The notes under the pieces: model-generated | Database searches by the model: none | Told to the model about the DNA's origin: nothing | What the model saw: only the letters and a program-made list of their open reading frames with translations | Origin: RGIG995 sp045542115 | GTDB taxonomy: Bacteria; Bacillota; Clostridia; Oscillospirales; UBA644 | Length of the DNA: 64,000 nucleotides | Reading direction: 5' to 3' | Assembly: GCA_045542115.1 (NCBI GenBank) | Contig: JAZQKK010000033.1 | Location: 5,800 to 69,799, forward strand | Made by a program: the position numbers and the translations under genes | Part shown: positions 50,770 through 60,423 of the stretch, in pieces | Layout: each line of letters opens with the position of its first letter | Position numbering within the stretch: position 1 is the first letter of the stretch

Positions 50770-52064
50770 ACGTCGGAATGATTGCTTTGGGGTGTGCAAA
50801 AAACCGCATTGATGCGGAAATGATGTTGCAACAACTTCACGACGAAGGGTTTGAGATCACCTCGGACCTGTCTGAGTGCCACGCTGTTGTCGTCCACACC
50901 TGCACCTTTATCGATGCTGCAAAATCGGAATCCATTGATGCGATTTTGGAGGCTGCGGCATATAAAAAGAACGGAAAGCTGAAACGCCTTATCGTCACCG
51001 GATGTATGGCAGAACGATATCAAAATGAAGTTTTGAAACTTCTCCCCGAAGTAGACGCCTGCCTTGGATCCAGAAGTTTTGACAAGGTGGTTGAGGCCAT
51101 TCGTTGTGATGGCACATTTGAGGAATACAAACCTCTCACCTGTTGTCCGCCGGAATACGACCGGATGCTTACCACAGGAAACAAATCGGTTTATTTGCGG
51201 ATTGGCGAAGGATGTTCCAATCACTGTTCCTACTGTGTTATCCCTTCGGTCCGAGGGGAATTTATCCCCCGGTCCTATGAGTCAATTATGGCAGAAGCCA
51301 AAACATTGGCAATGGGCGGTGCGGTTGAAATCAATCTGATTGCTCAGGATACGACAAAACACCCCGACCTGTGCCGTTTGATTCGCGACATCGCGGCGAT
51401 TGATACGGTTCGCTGGATGCGAATCCTCTACTGCCGTCCGGAAGAAATTACCGATGAATTGTTGCAAACAATGGCGGACGTGGAAAAATGCGTGCCCTAC
51501 ATCGACGTTCCGCTGCAACACGCATCGGGAAGGATTCTGAAAAAGATGAATCGCACCGGTGACGACAAATCTCTTACGGATCTTATTTCGCATATTCGGG
51601 AAGTTCTTCCCGATTGCAGTGTTAGAACTACCTTCATTACCGGGTTTCCCACCGAAAACGAAGAAGACTTCGAAATTCTCTGCAACTTTGTCAAGACCAA
51701 CCGTTTTGCCAATCTCGGCGTTTTTCCCTATTCCCGGGAAGAAGGTACGCCGGCCGGTCGGATGCGGGGACAAATCGACGAAGAGACAAAACAACGTCGC
51801 GCGGACTTGATTATGGAAATTCAGCATAATCTTCTGGAAGAAACAAACCGTCCGCTGTTAGGGAAAACCGTAGACGTTCTTTGCGAAGGGAAAAACGAAG
51901 ACGGAACCTTTTTTGGACGTGCCTATTTCCAGGCACCGGAAGTCGACGGGCAGGTTATATTCACAACAAACACCCCCGTAACCCCCGGCGAATTTGTTCC
52001 GGTTCTTTTAAGGAAATACAACGAATATGATTTTTACGGAACAGTCTCGTTCCCCCAGGAGTGA
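50766..52064 (+). CDS. rimO: Ribosomal protein S12 methylthiotransferase RimO
   Basis: RimO is a radical SAM enzyme that adds a methylthio group to an aspartate of ribosomal protein S12. The 432-residue protein has the N-terminal cluster cysteines in ALGCAKN, VHTCTFI and VTGCMAE, the radical SAM motif CSNHCSYCVIP and a C-terminal TRAM domain from about residue 365. The start is TTG, overlapping the recX stop (TTGA). Family members usually read NTCGF at the second cysteine, here HTCTF, a small change. It is distinguished from MiaB by the LGCAKN start. Confidence 0.95.
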   Translation: MNVGMIALGCAKNRIDAEMMLQQLHDEGFEITSDLSECHAVVVHTCTFIDAAKSESIDAILEAAAYKKNGKLKRLIVTGCMAERYQNEVLKLLPEVDACLGSRSFDKVVEAIRCDGTFEEYKPLTCCPPEYDRMLTTGNKSVYLRIGEGCSNHCSYCVIPSVRGEFIPRSYESIMAEAKTLAMGGAVEINLIAQDTTKHPDLCRLIRDIAAIDTVRWMRILYCRPEEITDELLQTMADVEKCVPYIDVPLQHASGRILKKMNRTGDDKSLTDLISHIREVLPDCSVRTTFITGFPTENEEDFEILCNFVKTNRFANLGVFPYSREEGTPAGRMRGQIDEETKQRRADLIMEIQHNLLEETNRPLLGKTVDVLCEGKNEDGTFFGRAYFQAPEVDGQVIFTTNTPVTPGEFVPVLLRKYNEYDFYGTVSFPQE

Positions 52065-52069
52065 TTACA

Positions 52070-52672
52070 ATGCAGAAAAAAGACATTCCCAACGCAATAT
52101 GCTGGTTTCGAATTGCCTTAATTCCCTTGGTTTTGTTCTTTCTTATTGAAAGCAATCTAACCGGGTGGATTTCCTATTCCGTTTCCCTGTTGGTATCTGG
52201 AATCTTATATGGCGTTGCGATGATTTCCGACGCCGTAGACGGAAAAATTGCAAGAAAATACAATTACGTTTCCGACCTTGGGAAATTTTTGGATCCCATT
52301 GCGGATAAAATGTTAGTATTGAGCGTATGTATTGCCTTTGCCGGAATCGGCGCCTTTGGGCACATTATGCTGATCTCGGTCATCGCAATCCTCTTGCGTG
52401 AATTGATGATTTCGGGGCTTCGACTTTCCGCGGCATCTCACGGAGTTGTCGTTGCCGCAAATTGGTGGGGCAAGGTTAAGACTATTATTCAGGGGATTTC
52501 CATCGGCATTACCTATCTGTTTCTGTTCTTGGATTCCATTGCTGTCTGCAACCCTTATGTTCCTTGGTATTTTCTGCTGATTCCCGAACTTCTTTTTGCA
52601 ATCAACGCAATTTACACTTGGATTTCCGCAATTCCCTACATTAAGGCCTGTGCGCCGTATTTGAAAGGCTGA
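52070..52672 (+). CDS. pgsA: CDP-diacylglycerol-glycerol-3-phosphate 3-phosphatidyltransferase
   Basis: PgsA makes phosphatidylglycerol phosphate at the membrane. The 200-residue protein has the CDP-alcohol phosphotransferase motif as SDAVDGKIARKY followed by SDLGKFLDPIADK, with the four metal-binding aspartates, and about five membrane helices. AGGAG lies eight bases before the ATG at 52070; a GTG at 52061 is inside that site and less likely. The gene between rimO and cysE is in a housekeeping run. Confidence 0.95.
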   Translation: MQKKDIPNAICWFRIALIPLVLFFLIESNLTGWISYSVSLLVSGILYGVAMISDAVDGKIARKYNYVSDLGKFLDPIADKMLVLSVCIAFAGIGAFGHIMLISVIAILLRELMISGLRLSAASHGVVVAANWWGKVKTIIQGISIGITYLFLFLDSIAVCNPYVPWYFLLIPELLFAINAIYTWISAIPYIKACAPYLKG

Positions 52673-52681
52673 CCGCTCGCT

Positions 52682-53341
52682 ATGTTCAAAAATCTGCGTT
52701 ATGATATTCGTGCCATTCGGGAACGGGACCCTGCGGCCCGCTCCAATGCGGAAGTGTTTTTCTGCTACCCCGGACTGCACGTTCTCATCTACCATCGTAT
52801 CGCAAACTATTTTTATCGACACAATCATAAGCTGATTGCCCGTATGATTTCCCAGCACGCCCGCAAACGTACCGGCATTGAAATTCACCCTGCGGCAAAA
52901 ATCGGACGAGGGCTTCTCATTGACCACGGGATGGGTGTTGTAATTGGAGAAACGGCGGAAATCGGCGATAACTGTACCATCTATCACGGAGTTACCTTAG
53001 GCGGTACGGGGAAAGAATCCGGGAAACGACATCCGACCATCGGAAATAATGTGTTTATCGGAGCACATTCTCAACTGCTTGGCTCCTTTTCGGTCGGCGA
53101 CAACAGTAAGATTGCCGCCGGTTCCGTGGTTCTGGGCGACATCCCCCCCAACAGCACCGCCGTCGGCTCCCCTGCTCGTATCGTGAAACGAGACGGCGTG
53201 CGGATGGATAATTTTGATAACGTTCACATTCCCGACCCCGTATCCCAGGAAATCTGCAAATTGCGAATTCAGTTGGAGCGGTTGGCGAAGGATTGTACCG
53301 ATATAAAAAATCAAGAGAGCAAAACACAGGAGAACGAATAA
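52682..53341 (+). CDS. cysE: Serine O-acetyltransferase
   Basis: CysE acetylates serine with acetyl-CoA, the first step of cysteine synthesis. The 219-residue protein has a helical N-terminal domain and a left-handed beta helix of hexapeptide repeats (IGRGLLIDHGMGVVIGETAEI) with catalytic residues in DHGMGVVIGET and HGVTLGGTG. It lies one base before the cysteinyl-tRNA synthetase gene, so cysteine supply and its use in translation are paired. The usual ribosome-binding site is weak here. Confidence 0.96.
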   Translation: MFKNLRYDIRAIRERDPAARSNAEVFFCYPGLHVLIYHRIANYFYRHNHKLIARMISQHARKRTGIEIHPAAKIGRGLLIDHGMGVVIGETAEIGDNCTIYHGVTLGGTGKESGKRHPTIGNNVFIGAHSQLLGSFSVGDNSKIAAGSVVLGDIPPNSTAVGSPARIVKRDGVRMDNFDNVHIPDPVSQEICKLRIQLERLAKDCTDIKNQESKTQENE

Positions 53342-53342
53342 T

Positions 53343-54749
53343 ATGCTGAAACTCTACAACTCCCTTACCAATAAAGTGGAAGAATTTAAACCGGCAGACA
53401 ATACCGTCCGTATCTATGCCTGCGGTCCTACCGTGTATAACTTTTTCCACGTAGGAAACGGCCGCTCTTTTATGATGTTCGACACCCTGCGGCGGTATTT
53501 GGAATTCAAAGGCTACGACGTGAAATACGTTCAAAATTTCACCGACGTGGACGATAAAATGATTAAGAGGGCAAACGAAGAAAACATTACCGTAGCCCAA
53601 GTTGCGGAAAAATATATCAACGAGTACTTTACCGACGCTGACGGCCTGAATATCAAGCGCGCTACCGTTCACCCCCGGGCCACGGAGAACATTGATGGAA
53701 TCATTGAGTTGGTCTCCTCGCTGATTGAAAAGGGCCACGCGTACGAAAGTAACGGCGACGTATATTTCCGTGTCCGCAGTTTTCCGGAATACGGAACCAG
53801 CCTCTTAAAACAATCCATTGAAGACTTGGCCTCCGGCGCCCGGATTGACGTGAGTGAAATCAAGGAGGACCCCCTGGACTTTGCGCTGTGGAAGGCTTCC
53901 AAACCCGGAGAACCCCATTGGACGTCTCCTTGGGGTGAAGGGCGTCCCGGATGGCATATCGAATGCAGTGCAATGGCAAAACGCTATTTAGGTGACACGA
54001 TCGACATTCACTGTGGCGGTCACGACTTAAAATTCCCTCACCACGAAAACGAAATTGCCCAATCCCAATGTGCAAATGGATGTACTTTTGCAAAATCCTG
54101 GTTCCATATCGGATTTGTTAACGTTAACAATGAAAAAATGAGCAAATCCAAAAACAACTTCTTTACCGTCCGCGACCTCTCCAAGGTTTACGGATATCTG
54201 CCTTTACGTTATTTTGCAGTATCCGCCCACTATCGGATGCCCATCAACTACGAACCCGGCATTATTGAACAGGCAAAAGCATCCTTGGAACGCATCAATA
54301 ATTGCTTGACCAATTTGAAATTCCTTGCCAAAAATGCTCCCGAAGCAGAATTGACCGAAGAACAAAAGGAATATCTGGATTCCTTCCGGGTTTATCGCGA
54401 CCGGTTCGAAGCCGCAATGGACGACGACCTGAATACGGCAAATGCATTGACGGCAATTTTTGACCTTATCAAACAAATCAACGTTACCGCCAAAGAGGGG
54501 TATCCAAAAGCCGTATACGAGGGGCTCGTGGCGAAAGTCGAAGAATTGATTGACGTGCTTGGACTTCTTGCAAAGGAAGAAGCAAACGAAGACGATGCCG
54601 CGATTGATGCCCTTATCGAAGAACGTACGGCCGCTCGCAAAGCGAAAGACTGGGCAAAAGCAGATGCCATCCGAGACCAGTTGACTGCAATGGGAATCAT
54701 CCTAGAAGACACCCCGGCCGGAATTCGCTGGAAGCGGGCGGAAAAATAA
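53343..54749 (+). CDS. cysS: Cysteinyl-tRNA synthetase
   Basis: CysS charges tRNA-Cys. The 468-residue class I enzyme has the HIGH-like motif FFHVGNGRS, zinc ligands in YACGPTVYNF and in the GWHIECSAM and GGHDLKFPHHENE segments, and KMSKSKNN. The C-terminal anticodon domain is complete. It follows cysE by one base. AGGAG is inside the end of cysE. Confidence 0.98.
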   Translation: MLKLYNSLTNKVEEFKPADNTVRIYACGPTVYNFFHVGNGRSFMMFDTLRRYLEFKGYDVKYVQNFTDVDDKMIKRANEENITVAQVAEKYINEYFTDADGLNIKRATVHPRATENIDGIIELVSSLIEKGHAYESNGDVYFRVRSFPEYGTSLLKQSIEDLASGARIDVSEIKEDPLDFALWKASKPGEPHWTSPWGEGRPGWHIECSAMAKRYLGDTIDIHCGGHDLKFPHHENEIAQSQCANGCTFAKSWFHIGFVNVNNEKMSKSKNNFFTVRDLSKVYGYLPLRYFAVSAHYRMPINYEPGIIEQAKASLERINNCLTNLKFLAKNAPEAELTEEQKEYLDSFRVYRDRFEAAMDDDLNTANALTAIFDLIKQINVTAKEGYPKAVYEGLVAKVEELIDVLGLLAKEEANEDDAAIDALIEERTAARKAKDWAKADAIRDQLTAMGIILEDTPAGIRWKRAEK

Positions 54750-54767
54750 GAAATTACGGAAAATAAG

Positions 54768-56795
54768 ATGATTGACGTTTTAAACAGCCCCGTAACGGTG
54801 TTGCGGGGAATCGGCTCAAAGCGTGCCGAACTGCTGAAAAAACTGAATATCATTACCTGTGCGGATTTGATTCAATACTTTCCGCGGGGGTACTTGAATA
54901 TGTCGGAAATCAACCCCATTGACAAATTAGTTAACGGGCAGACCGCCACCGTCGTGGCTAAGGTGAGTTCCGACATATCCAAGCGAGTGGGGAAGCGTGT
55001 GACTCGCTTCCTCTTTTCCGTTTCCGATTCCCGCGGGAATTCAGTCTACGTTACTATATACAATCAAAAATACACCGCCGAACATCTCCATCCCGGGATG
55101 ACGATTCTCCTTCACGGGCCGGTAAAAGTAACAGGCATCGTGCGACAGATGGAATCTCCTCAAATTCGCATCGATGCCATCCCCGAAATCGAGCCTATTT
55201 ATCCGTTGACCGAAGGGGTAACGCAAGCCTCTTTGGCCCGCAATATAGAAACTGCACTTCAAGCCTGTGACGCCCAATTAAAGGAGATGTTGCTTCCCTC
55301 TCTTCGGGAGCAGTACAATCTCCCCGAAATCCACGAAGCATTTCGTTCCATCCACTTTCCGAAGACAATGCAAGAGGCGGAACGGGCGAAAAATCGCTTT
55401 ATTTTTGAAGAATTGTTTCTCTTTACCGTTGGAGTACGAATTTTAAAACTGAGAGTCAAAAAATTAGATGCTCCGAAACTGAAACCGGCAGACCTGACCC
55501 CCTTTCTGAATCGTCTCCCCTACGCGCTAACCGGAGCGCAGAAACGAGTGATAAAGGAATGTTTTGATTCCATCCGTTGTCCCCATCCGATGTCCAGACT
55601 GATTCAGGGCGACGTGGGGAGCGGAAAAACCGTCATTGCGGCGGCAGTCTCCTATCTTGCCGCACGCAACGGTATGCAGACGGCCCTAATGGTTCCGACG
55701 GAAATTTTAGCAATCCAACATTACGAAACTCTTTCCAGATTGTTGACTCCTTGCGGAATTCGGGTAGAATTACTCACCAGGTCGATGCGCGCCACGGACA
55801 AAAGAGATGTTCTACTTCGTTTGGAAGGTGGAGAAACACAACTTGTCATCGGCACCCACGCCTTGATTCAGAAAAACGTCAAATTTAAAAATCTTGCCGT
55901 TGCCATCGCGGATGAGCAGCATCGCTTTGGAGTTCAACAACGGGCGGCAATGCAGGAAAAAGGGCAAAATCCCCATATGATTTTCTTGTCCGCAACGCCG
56001 ATTCCCCGTTCTTTGGCATTGGTTTTATACGGCGATTTGGACATCTCCATCTTGGATGAACTGCCTCCGGGAAGAATACCGGTAGCGACCCGAAAGGTTG
56101 GAAGTGAACTTGCTCCGAAGATGTATACCTATTTAAAAGAGAAAACCCTTTCCGGAGAACAGGCGTACATCGTATGTCCCTCGGTGGAGGGAAGCGACGA
56201 TATGAAAAGTGCCGTGGATTTTTGTGAAGAACTGCGGCAAACTTATCTCAAAGACGTTTCTGTTGCTTGCCTTCACGGTCGGATGAAGAGCGAAGAAAAA
56301 GAACGGATTCTTTCCGATTTTGTTAAAAACAAAATATCGGTCTTAGTATCCACCACAGTCATCGAAGTAGGTGTAAACGTACCGAACGCTACTACTATGA
56401 TTATTGAAAATGCTGAGAGATTCGGTCTATCTCAGCTTCATCAGCTGCGGGGACGGGTTGGCCGCGGGAAAAAGAAATCCTATTGCTTTATCGTCTCAGA
56501 TGATGAAAACGAAGAAACAAAAGAACGCCTTTCCGCTTTTTGTTCCACAAACGACGGATTTGAAATCAGCCGAAAGGATTTAGAATTACGCGGTCCAGGA
56601 GACTTTTTAGGCAATCGACAACACGGATTACCCCCTTTTAAAATTGCAGACCTAACCCGAGATATGAAAATTCTTGAACAAGTTTCCAAGGTAGCGGACC
56701 GTCTTTTTGAGGACCCTTCCTGGTTCATTCTTCCGGAAAATCGGGCACTGTTTATCGCCTCTTCGGAAATGCTTCGTTCCGCAATGTTACAATAG
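54768..56795 (+). CDS. recG: ATP-dependent DNA helicase RecG
   Basis: RecG remodels stalled replication forks and Holliday junctions. The 675-residue protein has a wedge (OB) domain in the N-terminal 200 residues, Walker A GDVGSGKTV, the DEAD-box variant ADEQHRFG, SATPIPRSLA, QLHQLRGRVGRG and the C-terminal RDLELRGPGDFLG motif. It follows cysS by 18 bases and closes the recA run. No terminator is evident before the hrcA promoter. Confidence 0.98.
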   Translation: MIDVLNSPVTVLRGIGSKRAELLKKLNIITCADLIQYFPRGYLNMSEINPIDKLVNGQTATVVAKVSSDISKRVGKRVTRFLFSVSDSRGNSVYVTIYNQKYTAEHLHPGMTILLHGPVKVTGIVRQMESPQIRIDAIPEIEPIYPLTEGVTQASLARNIETALQACDAQLKEMLLPSLREQYNLPEIHEAFRSIHFPKTMQEAERAKNRFIFEELFLFTVGVRILKLRVKKLDAPKLKPADLTPFLNRLPYALTGAQKRVIKECFDSIRCPHPMSRLIQGDVGSGKTVIAAAVSYLAARNGMQTALMVPTEILAIQHYETLSRLLTPCGIRVELLTRSMRATDKRDVLLRLEGGETQLVIGTHALIQKNVKFKNLAVAIADEQHRFGVQQRAAMQEKGQNPHMIFLSATPIPRSLALVLYGDLDISILDELPPGRIPVATRKVGSELAPKMYTYLKEKTLSGEQAYIVCPSVEGSDDMKSAVDFCEELRQTYLKDVSVACLHGRMKSEEKERILSDFVKNKISVLVSTTVIEVGVNVPNATTMIIENAERFGLSQLHQLRGRVGRGKKKSYCFIVSDDENEETKERLSAFCSTNDGFEISRKDLELRGPGDFLGNRQHGLPPFKIADLTRDMKILEQVSKVADRLFEDPSWFILPENRALFIASSEMLRSAMLQ

Positions 56796-56837
56796 TAACA
56801 AGATTGTGACATTTTAGAGGAAAACTCGGACTATCTC

Positions 56838-56866
56838 TTGACAAATGATGGAAAAAGTGGTAGAGT
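56838..56866 (+). promoter_or_regulatory. Promoter of the hrcA heat-shock operon
   Basis: TTGACA, 17 bases, TAGAGT, just upstream of the CIRCE operator. Confidence 0.85.
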
Positions 56867-56875
56867 ATTCATAGG

Positions 56876-56902
56876 TTAGCACTCACCAACGAAGAGTGCT
56901 AA
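56876..56902. promoter_or_regulatory. CIRCE operator
   Basis: TTAGCACTC-N9-GAGTGCTAA is a perfect copy of the HrcA-binding inverted repeat. It lies over the transcription start region, so HrcA bound here blocks the operon until heat stress. Confidence 0.98.
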
Positions 56903-56928
56903 TATACCGGAACGGAAAGGATGGTTTT

Positions 56929-57945
56929 ATGGAACTTGATTCCCGGAAACGGCTGATTTTATCAGCTATCGTATCTGCGTATATTGAAACCGGCGAGCCG
57001 GTTGGTTCCAAGACACTTCTTGTCCGTGAAAATTTGGGGGTATCCCCTGCTACGGTCCGAAACGAAATGTCAGAATTGGAGCAATTGGGTTACCTAAAAA
57101 AAACGCACACTTCTTCCGGGCGGATTCCTTCCAATTTAGGATACCGATTCTATGTTGGCACGCTTACTCCGTATCGTTTAACCCAGGGAGAACAGGATGT
57201 ATTAGACAGCCCCTTCCGAACCAGTGCCGGATTGGAAGAACTGTTGGAAGCTTCAACACAGAGGCTTGCATCCTTTTCCGGTTGCACTGTTTTCGGTGTT
57301 TCCCCTCATTGCCCGGACGGAATCTACCAATTTGAAGTATTACCGGCGGGAAAACGGATCCTTGCCGTAATGGTCATTGCTTCCGGCGGTTCCGTTAAGA
57401 ATTATTTTTATCGCGCCACCGAAGATGTCACTCCGGAAGATGCTTCAATTCTTACCCAAATATTAAACAAGACTTTTTCCGGATTTCCCATCGACCGAAT
57501 CGGAACCGTGCGGATGATGTTGTTGGAACACGAAATAAAGACCCATTGCCCGAAGCATACGGGAATTCTCGATACGGTCCATAAAATTCTTTCCGGTGTT
57601 CAGGACTATGCCCTGCATATCGGCGGAACGGAAAATCTTTTAACTTACCCTGAATTTTCCAATATTGAAACTGCCCGCGGCTTTATTGAGATGCTATCCA
57701 CAAGAGAACATATCCTCGATGCATTGTTGTCAAATCGCCCCAATGATGAAATTGAGATTCGCATTGGTGCGGAAAACGGATTGTTCGCAAGTCCTCACGC
57801 AAGCCTGATTACGTTGTTCTGTAATCAAAAATTTCCGGTTATGTTGGGACTTATGGGCCCCACGCGAATGGATTACGCCCGAACCATTGCAGGATGCAAT
57901 CATATGCTGGCTCACCTGAAATCTTTTATCGAACAAGAATACTGA
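56929..57945 (+). CDS. hrcA: Heat-inducible transcription repressor HrcA
   Basis: HrcA represses class I heat-shock genes by binding CIRCE and is stabilised by GroEL. The 338-residue protein begins MELDSRKRLILSAIVSAYIE, has a winged helix (LGVSPATVRNEMSELEQLGYL) and the GRIPSNLGYRFYV segment. I chose the ATG at 56929; a start further up would lie inside the CIRCE element. It controls its own operon. Confidence 0.97.
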   Translation: MELDSRKRLILSAIVSAYIETGEPVGSKTLLVRENLGVSPATVRNEMSELEQLGYLKKTHTSSGRIPSNLGYRFYVGTLTPYRLTQGEQDVLDSPFRTSAGLEELLEASTQRLASFSGCTVFGVSPHCPDGIYQFEVLPAGKRILAVMVIASGGSVKNYFYRATEDVTPEDASILTQILNKTFSGFPIDRIGTVRMMLLEHEIKTHCPKHTGILDTVHKILSGVQDYALHIGGTENLLTYPEFSNIETARGFIEMLSTREHILDALLSNRPNDEIEIRIGAENGLFASPHASLITLFCNQKFPVMLGLMGPTRMDYARTIAGCNHMLAHLKSFIEQEY

Positions 57946-57961
57946 CGGAAAGGATTCCACT

Positions 57962-58474
57962 ATGAAAGATAAGAAAAAAGAAACTCCTGCCGAAGAGTTG
58001 GAAGAAGAAGTTCTGGAAACAGAAGTTTCCGAAACTTCGGAAGAAGCCCCCAAAAACGAACCGGTCCAGGACGAATGGCACGACCGCTTTGTCCGTTTGG
58101 CTGCGGATTTTGATAATTTTAAAAAGCGTTCTGCGGCAGAGAAAAATGCAGTCTATGCAAATGCCACCGCCGACGCCGTGGCGGAATTGCTTCCCATTAT
58201 CGACAATCTGGAACGGGCAATTGCAGCCGCGGAAGACAGTCCGATGAAATCCGGCGTGGAAATGGTATTGTCGCAAGCGTTAAAAGCGTTTGAGAATCTG
58301 AACGTCTTCCCCGTGGGAACCCCCGGTGAACCCTTTGACCCCCAAATTCACAACGCCGTAATGCACGTGGATGATGAATCTATGGAAGAAAACGTGATTG
58401 CAGAAGTTTTTCAAAAAGGATATAAATTGGGCGATAAAGTCGTACGCCACGCTTTGGTAAAAGTGGCAAACTGA
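57962..58474 (+). CDS. grpE: Nucleotide exchange factor GrpE
   Basis: GrpE releases ADP from DnaK. The 170-residue protein has an acidic, charged N-terminal tail, a long helix (RLAADFDNFKKRSAAEKN) and the C-terminal wing with the GEPFDPQIHNAVMHVDDES motif. GGAAAGG precedes the ATG. It lies 16 bases after hrcA and 57 bases before dnaK. Confidence 0.97.
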   Translation: MKDKKKETPAEELEEEVLETEVSETSEEAPKNEPVQDEWHDRFVRLAADFDNFKKRSAAEKNAVYANATADAVAELLPIIDNLERAIAAAEDSPMKSGVEMVLSQALKAFENLNVFPVGTPGEPFDPQIHNAVMHVDDESMEENVIAEVFQKGYKLGDKVVRHALVKVAN

Positions 58475-58531
58475 ATTTAATTTGTTAAAACTAACCATAT
58501 TATAAACACAACATTTAGGAGGCTAATTACA

Positions 58532-60361
58532 ATGAGCAAAATTATCGGAATAGATTTGGGTACCACCAACTCCTGCGTTGCCATTATGGAAGGCGGCGAA
58601 CCGGTAGTAATCGCAAACGCAGAAGGTGCCAGAACCACCCCCTCTGTGGTAGCATTTTCCAAATCCGGAGAACGTATGGTCGGCCAAGTAGCAAAGCGTC
58701 AAGCCATTACAAACCCCGACCGCACGATTATTTCCATTAAGCGGGACATGGGTACCGACAAGAAAGTCAACATTGACGGCACCGATTATACCCCTGAAAT
58801 GATTTCCGCAATGACCCTTCAAAAGTTGAAGGCCGATGCCGAAGCTTATCTGGGTGAAAAAGTAACGCAGGCTGTCATTACTGTTCCCGCGTACTTCAAC
58901 GACTCTCAACGTCAGGCTACCAAAAACGCCGGGACCATTGCCGGACTGGAAGTTCTCCGTATCATTAACGAACCCACTGCGGCCGCTTTGGCTTACGGCG
59001 TAGACAAAGAAACTTCTCAAAAAGTTATGGTATACGACCTGGGCGGCGGGACCTTTGACGTTTCGATTCTCGATATCGGCGACGGTGTTTTTGAAGTTAT
59101 GGCAACCAACGGAAATACCCGTCTGGGCGGCGATGACTTTGACGAAAGAATTATGAATTATCTTGTTGCCGAATTCAAAAAAGAAAACGGCATTGACCTG
59201 TCGGCGGATAAAATGGCAATGCAGCGATTGAAGGAAGCCGCGGAAAAGGCAAAAATCGAACTTTCCGGTATGACCACTTCCAACATCAACCTGCCCTTTA
59301 TTACGGCAGATGCAACCGGTCCGAAGCATATGGATATCACCTTAACGCGGGCTAAATTCAACGAATTGACTGCCGATTTGGTGGAAGGAACGATGATTCC
59401 CACGAAGAAAGCGCTGAGCGATGCCGGACTCTCCCCTGCCCAGATTGATAAAGTCCTGTTGGTAGGCGGCTCTTCCCGAATCCCTGCCGTTCAGGAAAAA
59501 CTGAAAGACTTCTTGGGCAAGGAACCCCACAAGGGAATCAACCCCGACGAATGTGTTGCCGTTGGTGCCGCCATTCAGGGCGGTATTTTGGGCGGAGACG
59601 TCCAGGGCCTGGTTCTTTTGGACGTTACTCCCCTTTCTTTGGGTGTAGAAACCTACGGCGGAATTGCCACCAAGTTGATTGAAAGAAATACCACCATTCC
59701 CGTTAAGAAGAGCCAAATCTTCACTACTGCCGCAGACAATCAGACTTCCGTTGAAGTGCACGTTCTTCAAGGTGAACGGGAAATGGCCGCCGATAACAAA
59801 ACTTTGGGACGCTTCCATTTAGACGGGATCCCCGCCGCCCCCAAGCAAGTTCCCCAAATCGAAGTCACCTTCGACATTGACGCCAACGGTATCGTAAACG
59901 TTAGCGCAAAAGATTTGGGTACGGGCAAAGAACAAAAGATTACCATCACCGCTTCTACCAATATGTCCAAAGAAGATGTGGAAAAAGCAGTTCAGGATGC
60001 AGAAAAGTTTGCAGAAGAAGACAAGAAGCGCCGGGAAGAAGTGGAAGTTCGCAACAATGCGGATCAGATGATTTATCAGTGCGAAAAATCGATGACCGAT
60101 ATGGGCGACAAGTTGACCGATGCTGACAAGGCCCCTGTCACCGAACAAATTGAAAAACTGAAAGAAACCGTCAAAGGAACCGACACGGAAGCAATCAAAA
60201 AGGATACGGAAGAACTCCAACAAAGATTCTACAAGATTGCCGAAAAAATCTACGCTCAGCAACAGCCCCAGGGCAACGTTGCGCCCGACGGTGCCGCCGC
60301 AGAACCCAATGCAGACGGAAACGTAACGGTTGACGATTTCAAAGTTGACGACAACGACTAA
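58532..60361 (+). CDS. dnaK: Molecular chaperone DnaK
   Basis: DnaK is the Hsp70 chaperone. The 609-residue protein has the ATPase domain (IIGIDLGTTNSCVAI, VYDLGGGTFDVSIL, VLLVGGSSRIPAV), the linker VLLDVTPLSLG and the substrate domain, with a lid region to the acidic end (VDDFKVDDND). AGGAGG lies nine bases before the ATG. The gene holds the only CATG tetramer I found outside the inserted cassettes (58747). Confidence 0.99.
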   Translation: MSKIIGIDLGTTNSCVAIMEGGEPVVIANAEGARTTPSVVAFSKSGERMVGQVAKRQAITNPDRTIISIKRDMGTDKKVNIDGTDYTPEMISAMTLQKLKADAEAYLGEKVTQAVITVPAYFNDSQRQATKNAGTIAGLEVLRIINEPTAAALAYGVDKETSQKVMVYDLGGGTFDVSILDIGDGVFEVMATNGNTRLGGDDFDERIMNYLVAEFKKENGIDLSADKMAMQRLKEAAEKAKIELSGMTTSNINLPFITADATGPKHMDITLTRAKFNELTADLVEGTMIPTKKALSDAGLSPAQIDKVLLVGGSSRIPAVQEKLKDFLGKEPHKGINPDECVAVGAAIQGGILGGDVQGLVLLDVTPLSLGVETYGGIATKLIERNTTIPVKKSQIFTTAADNQTSVEVHVLQGEREMAADNKTLGRFHLDGIPAAPKQVPQIEVTFDIDANGIVNVSAKDLGTGKEQKITITASTNMSKEDVEKAVQDAEKFAEEDKKRREEVEVRNNADQMIYQCEKSMTDMGDKLTDADKAPVTEQIEKLKETVKGTDTEAIKKDTEELQQRFYKIAEKIYAQQQPQGNVAPDGAAAEPNADGNVTVDDFKVDDND

Positions 60362-60423
60362 AAATATCCGCATATCAAGGGGATTGATGTGTCCCCTTGA
60401 TATGTTCGTGTCAGAGGAAAATT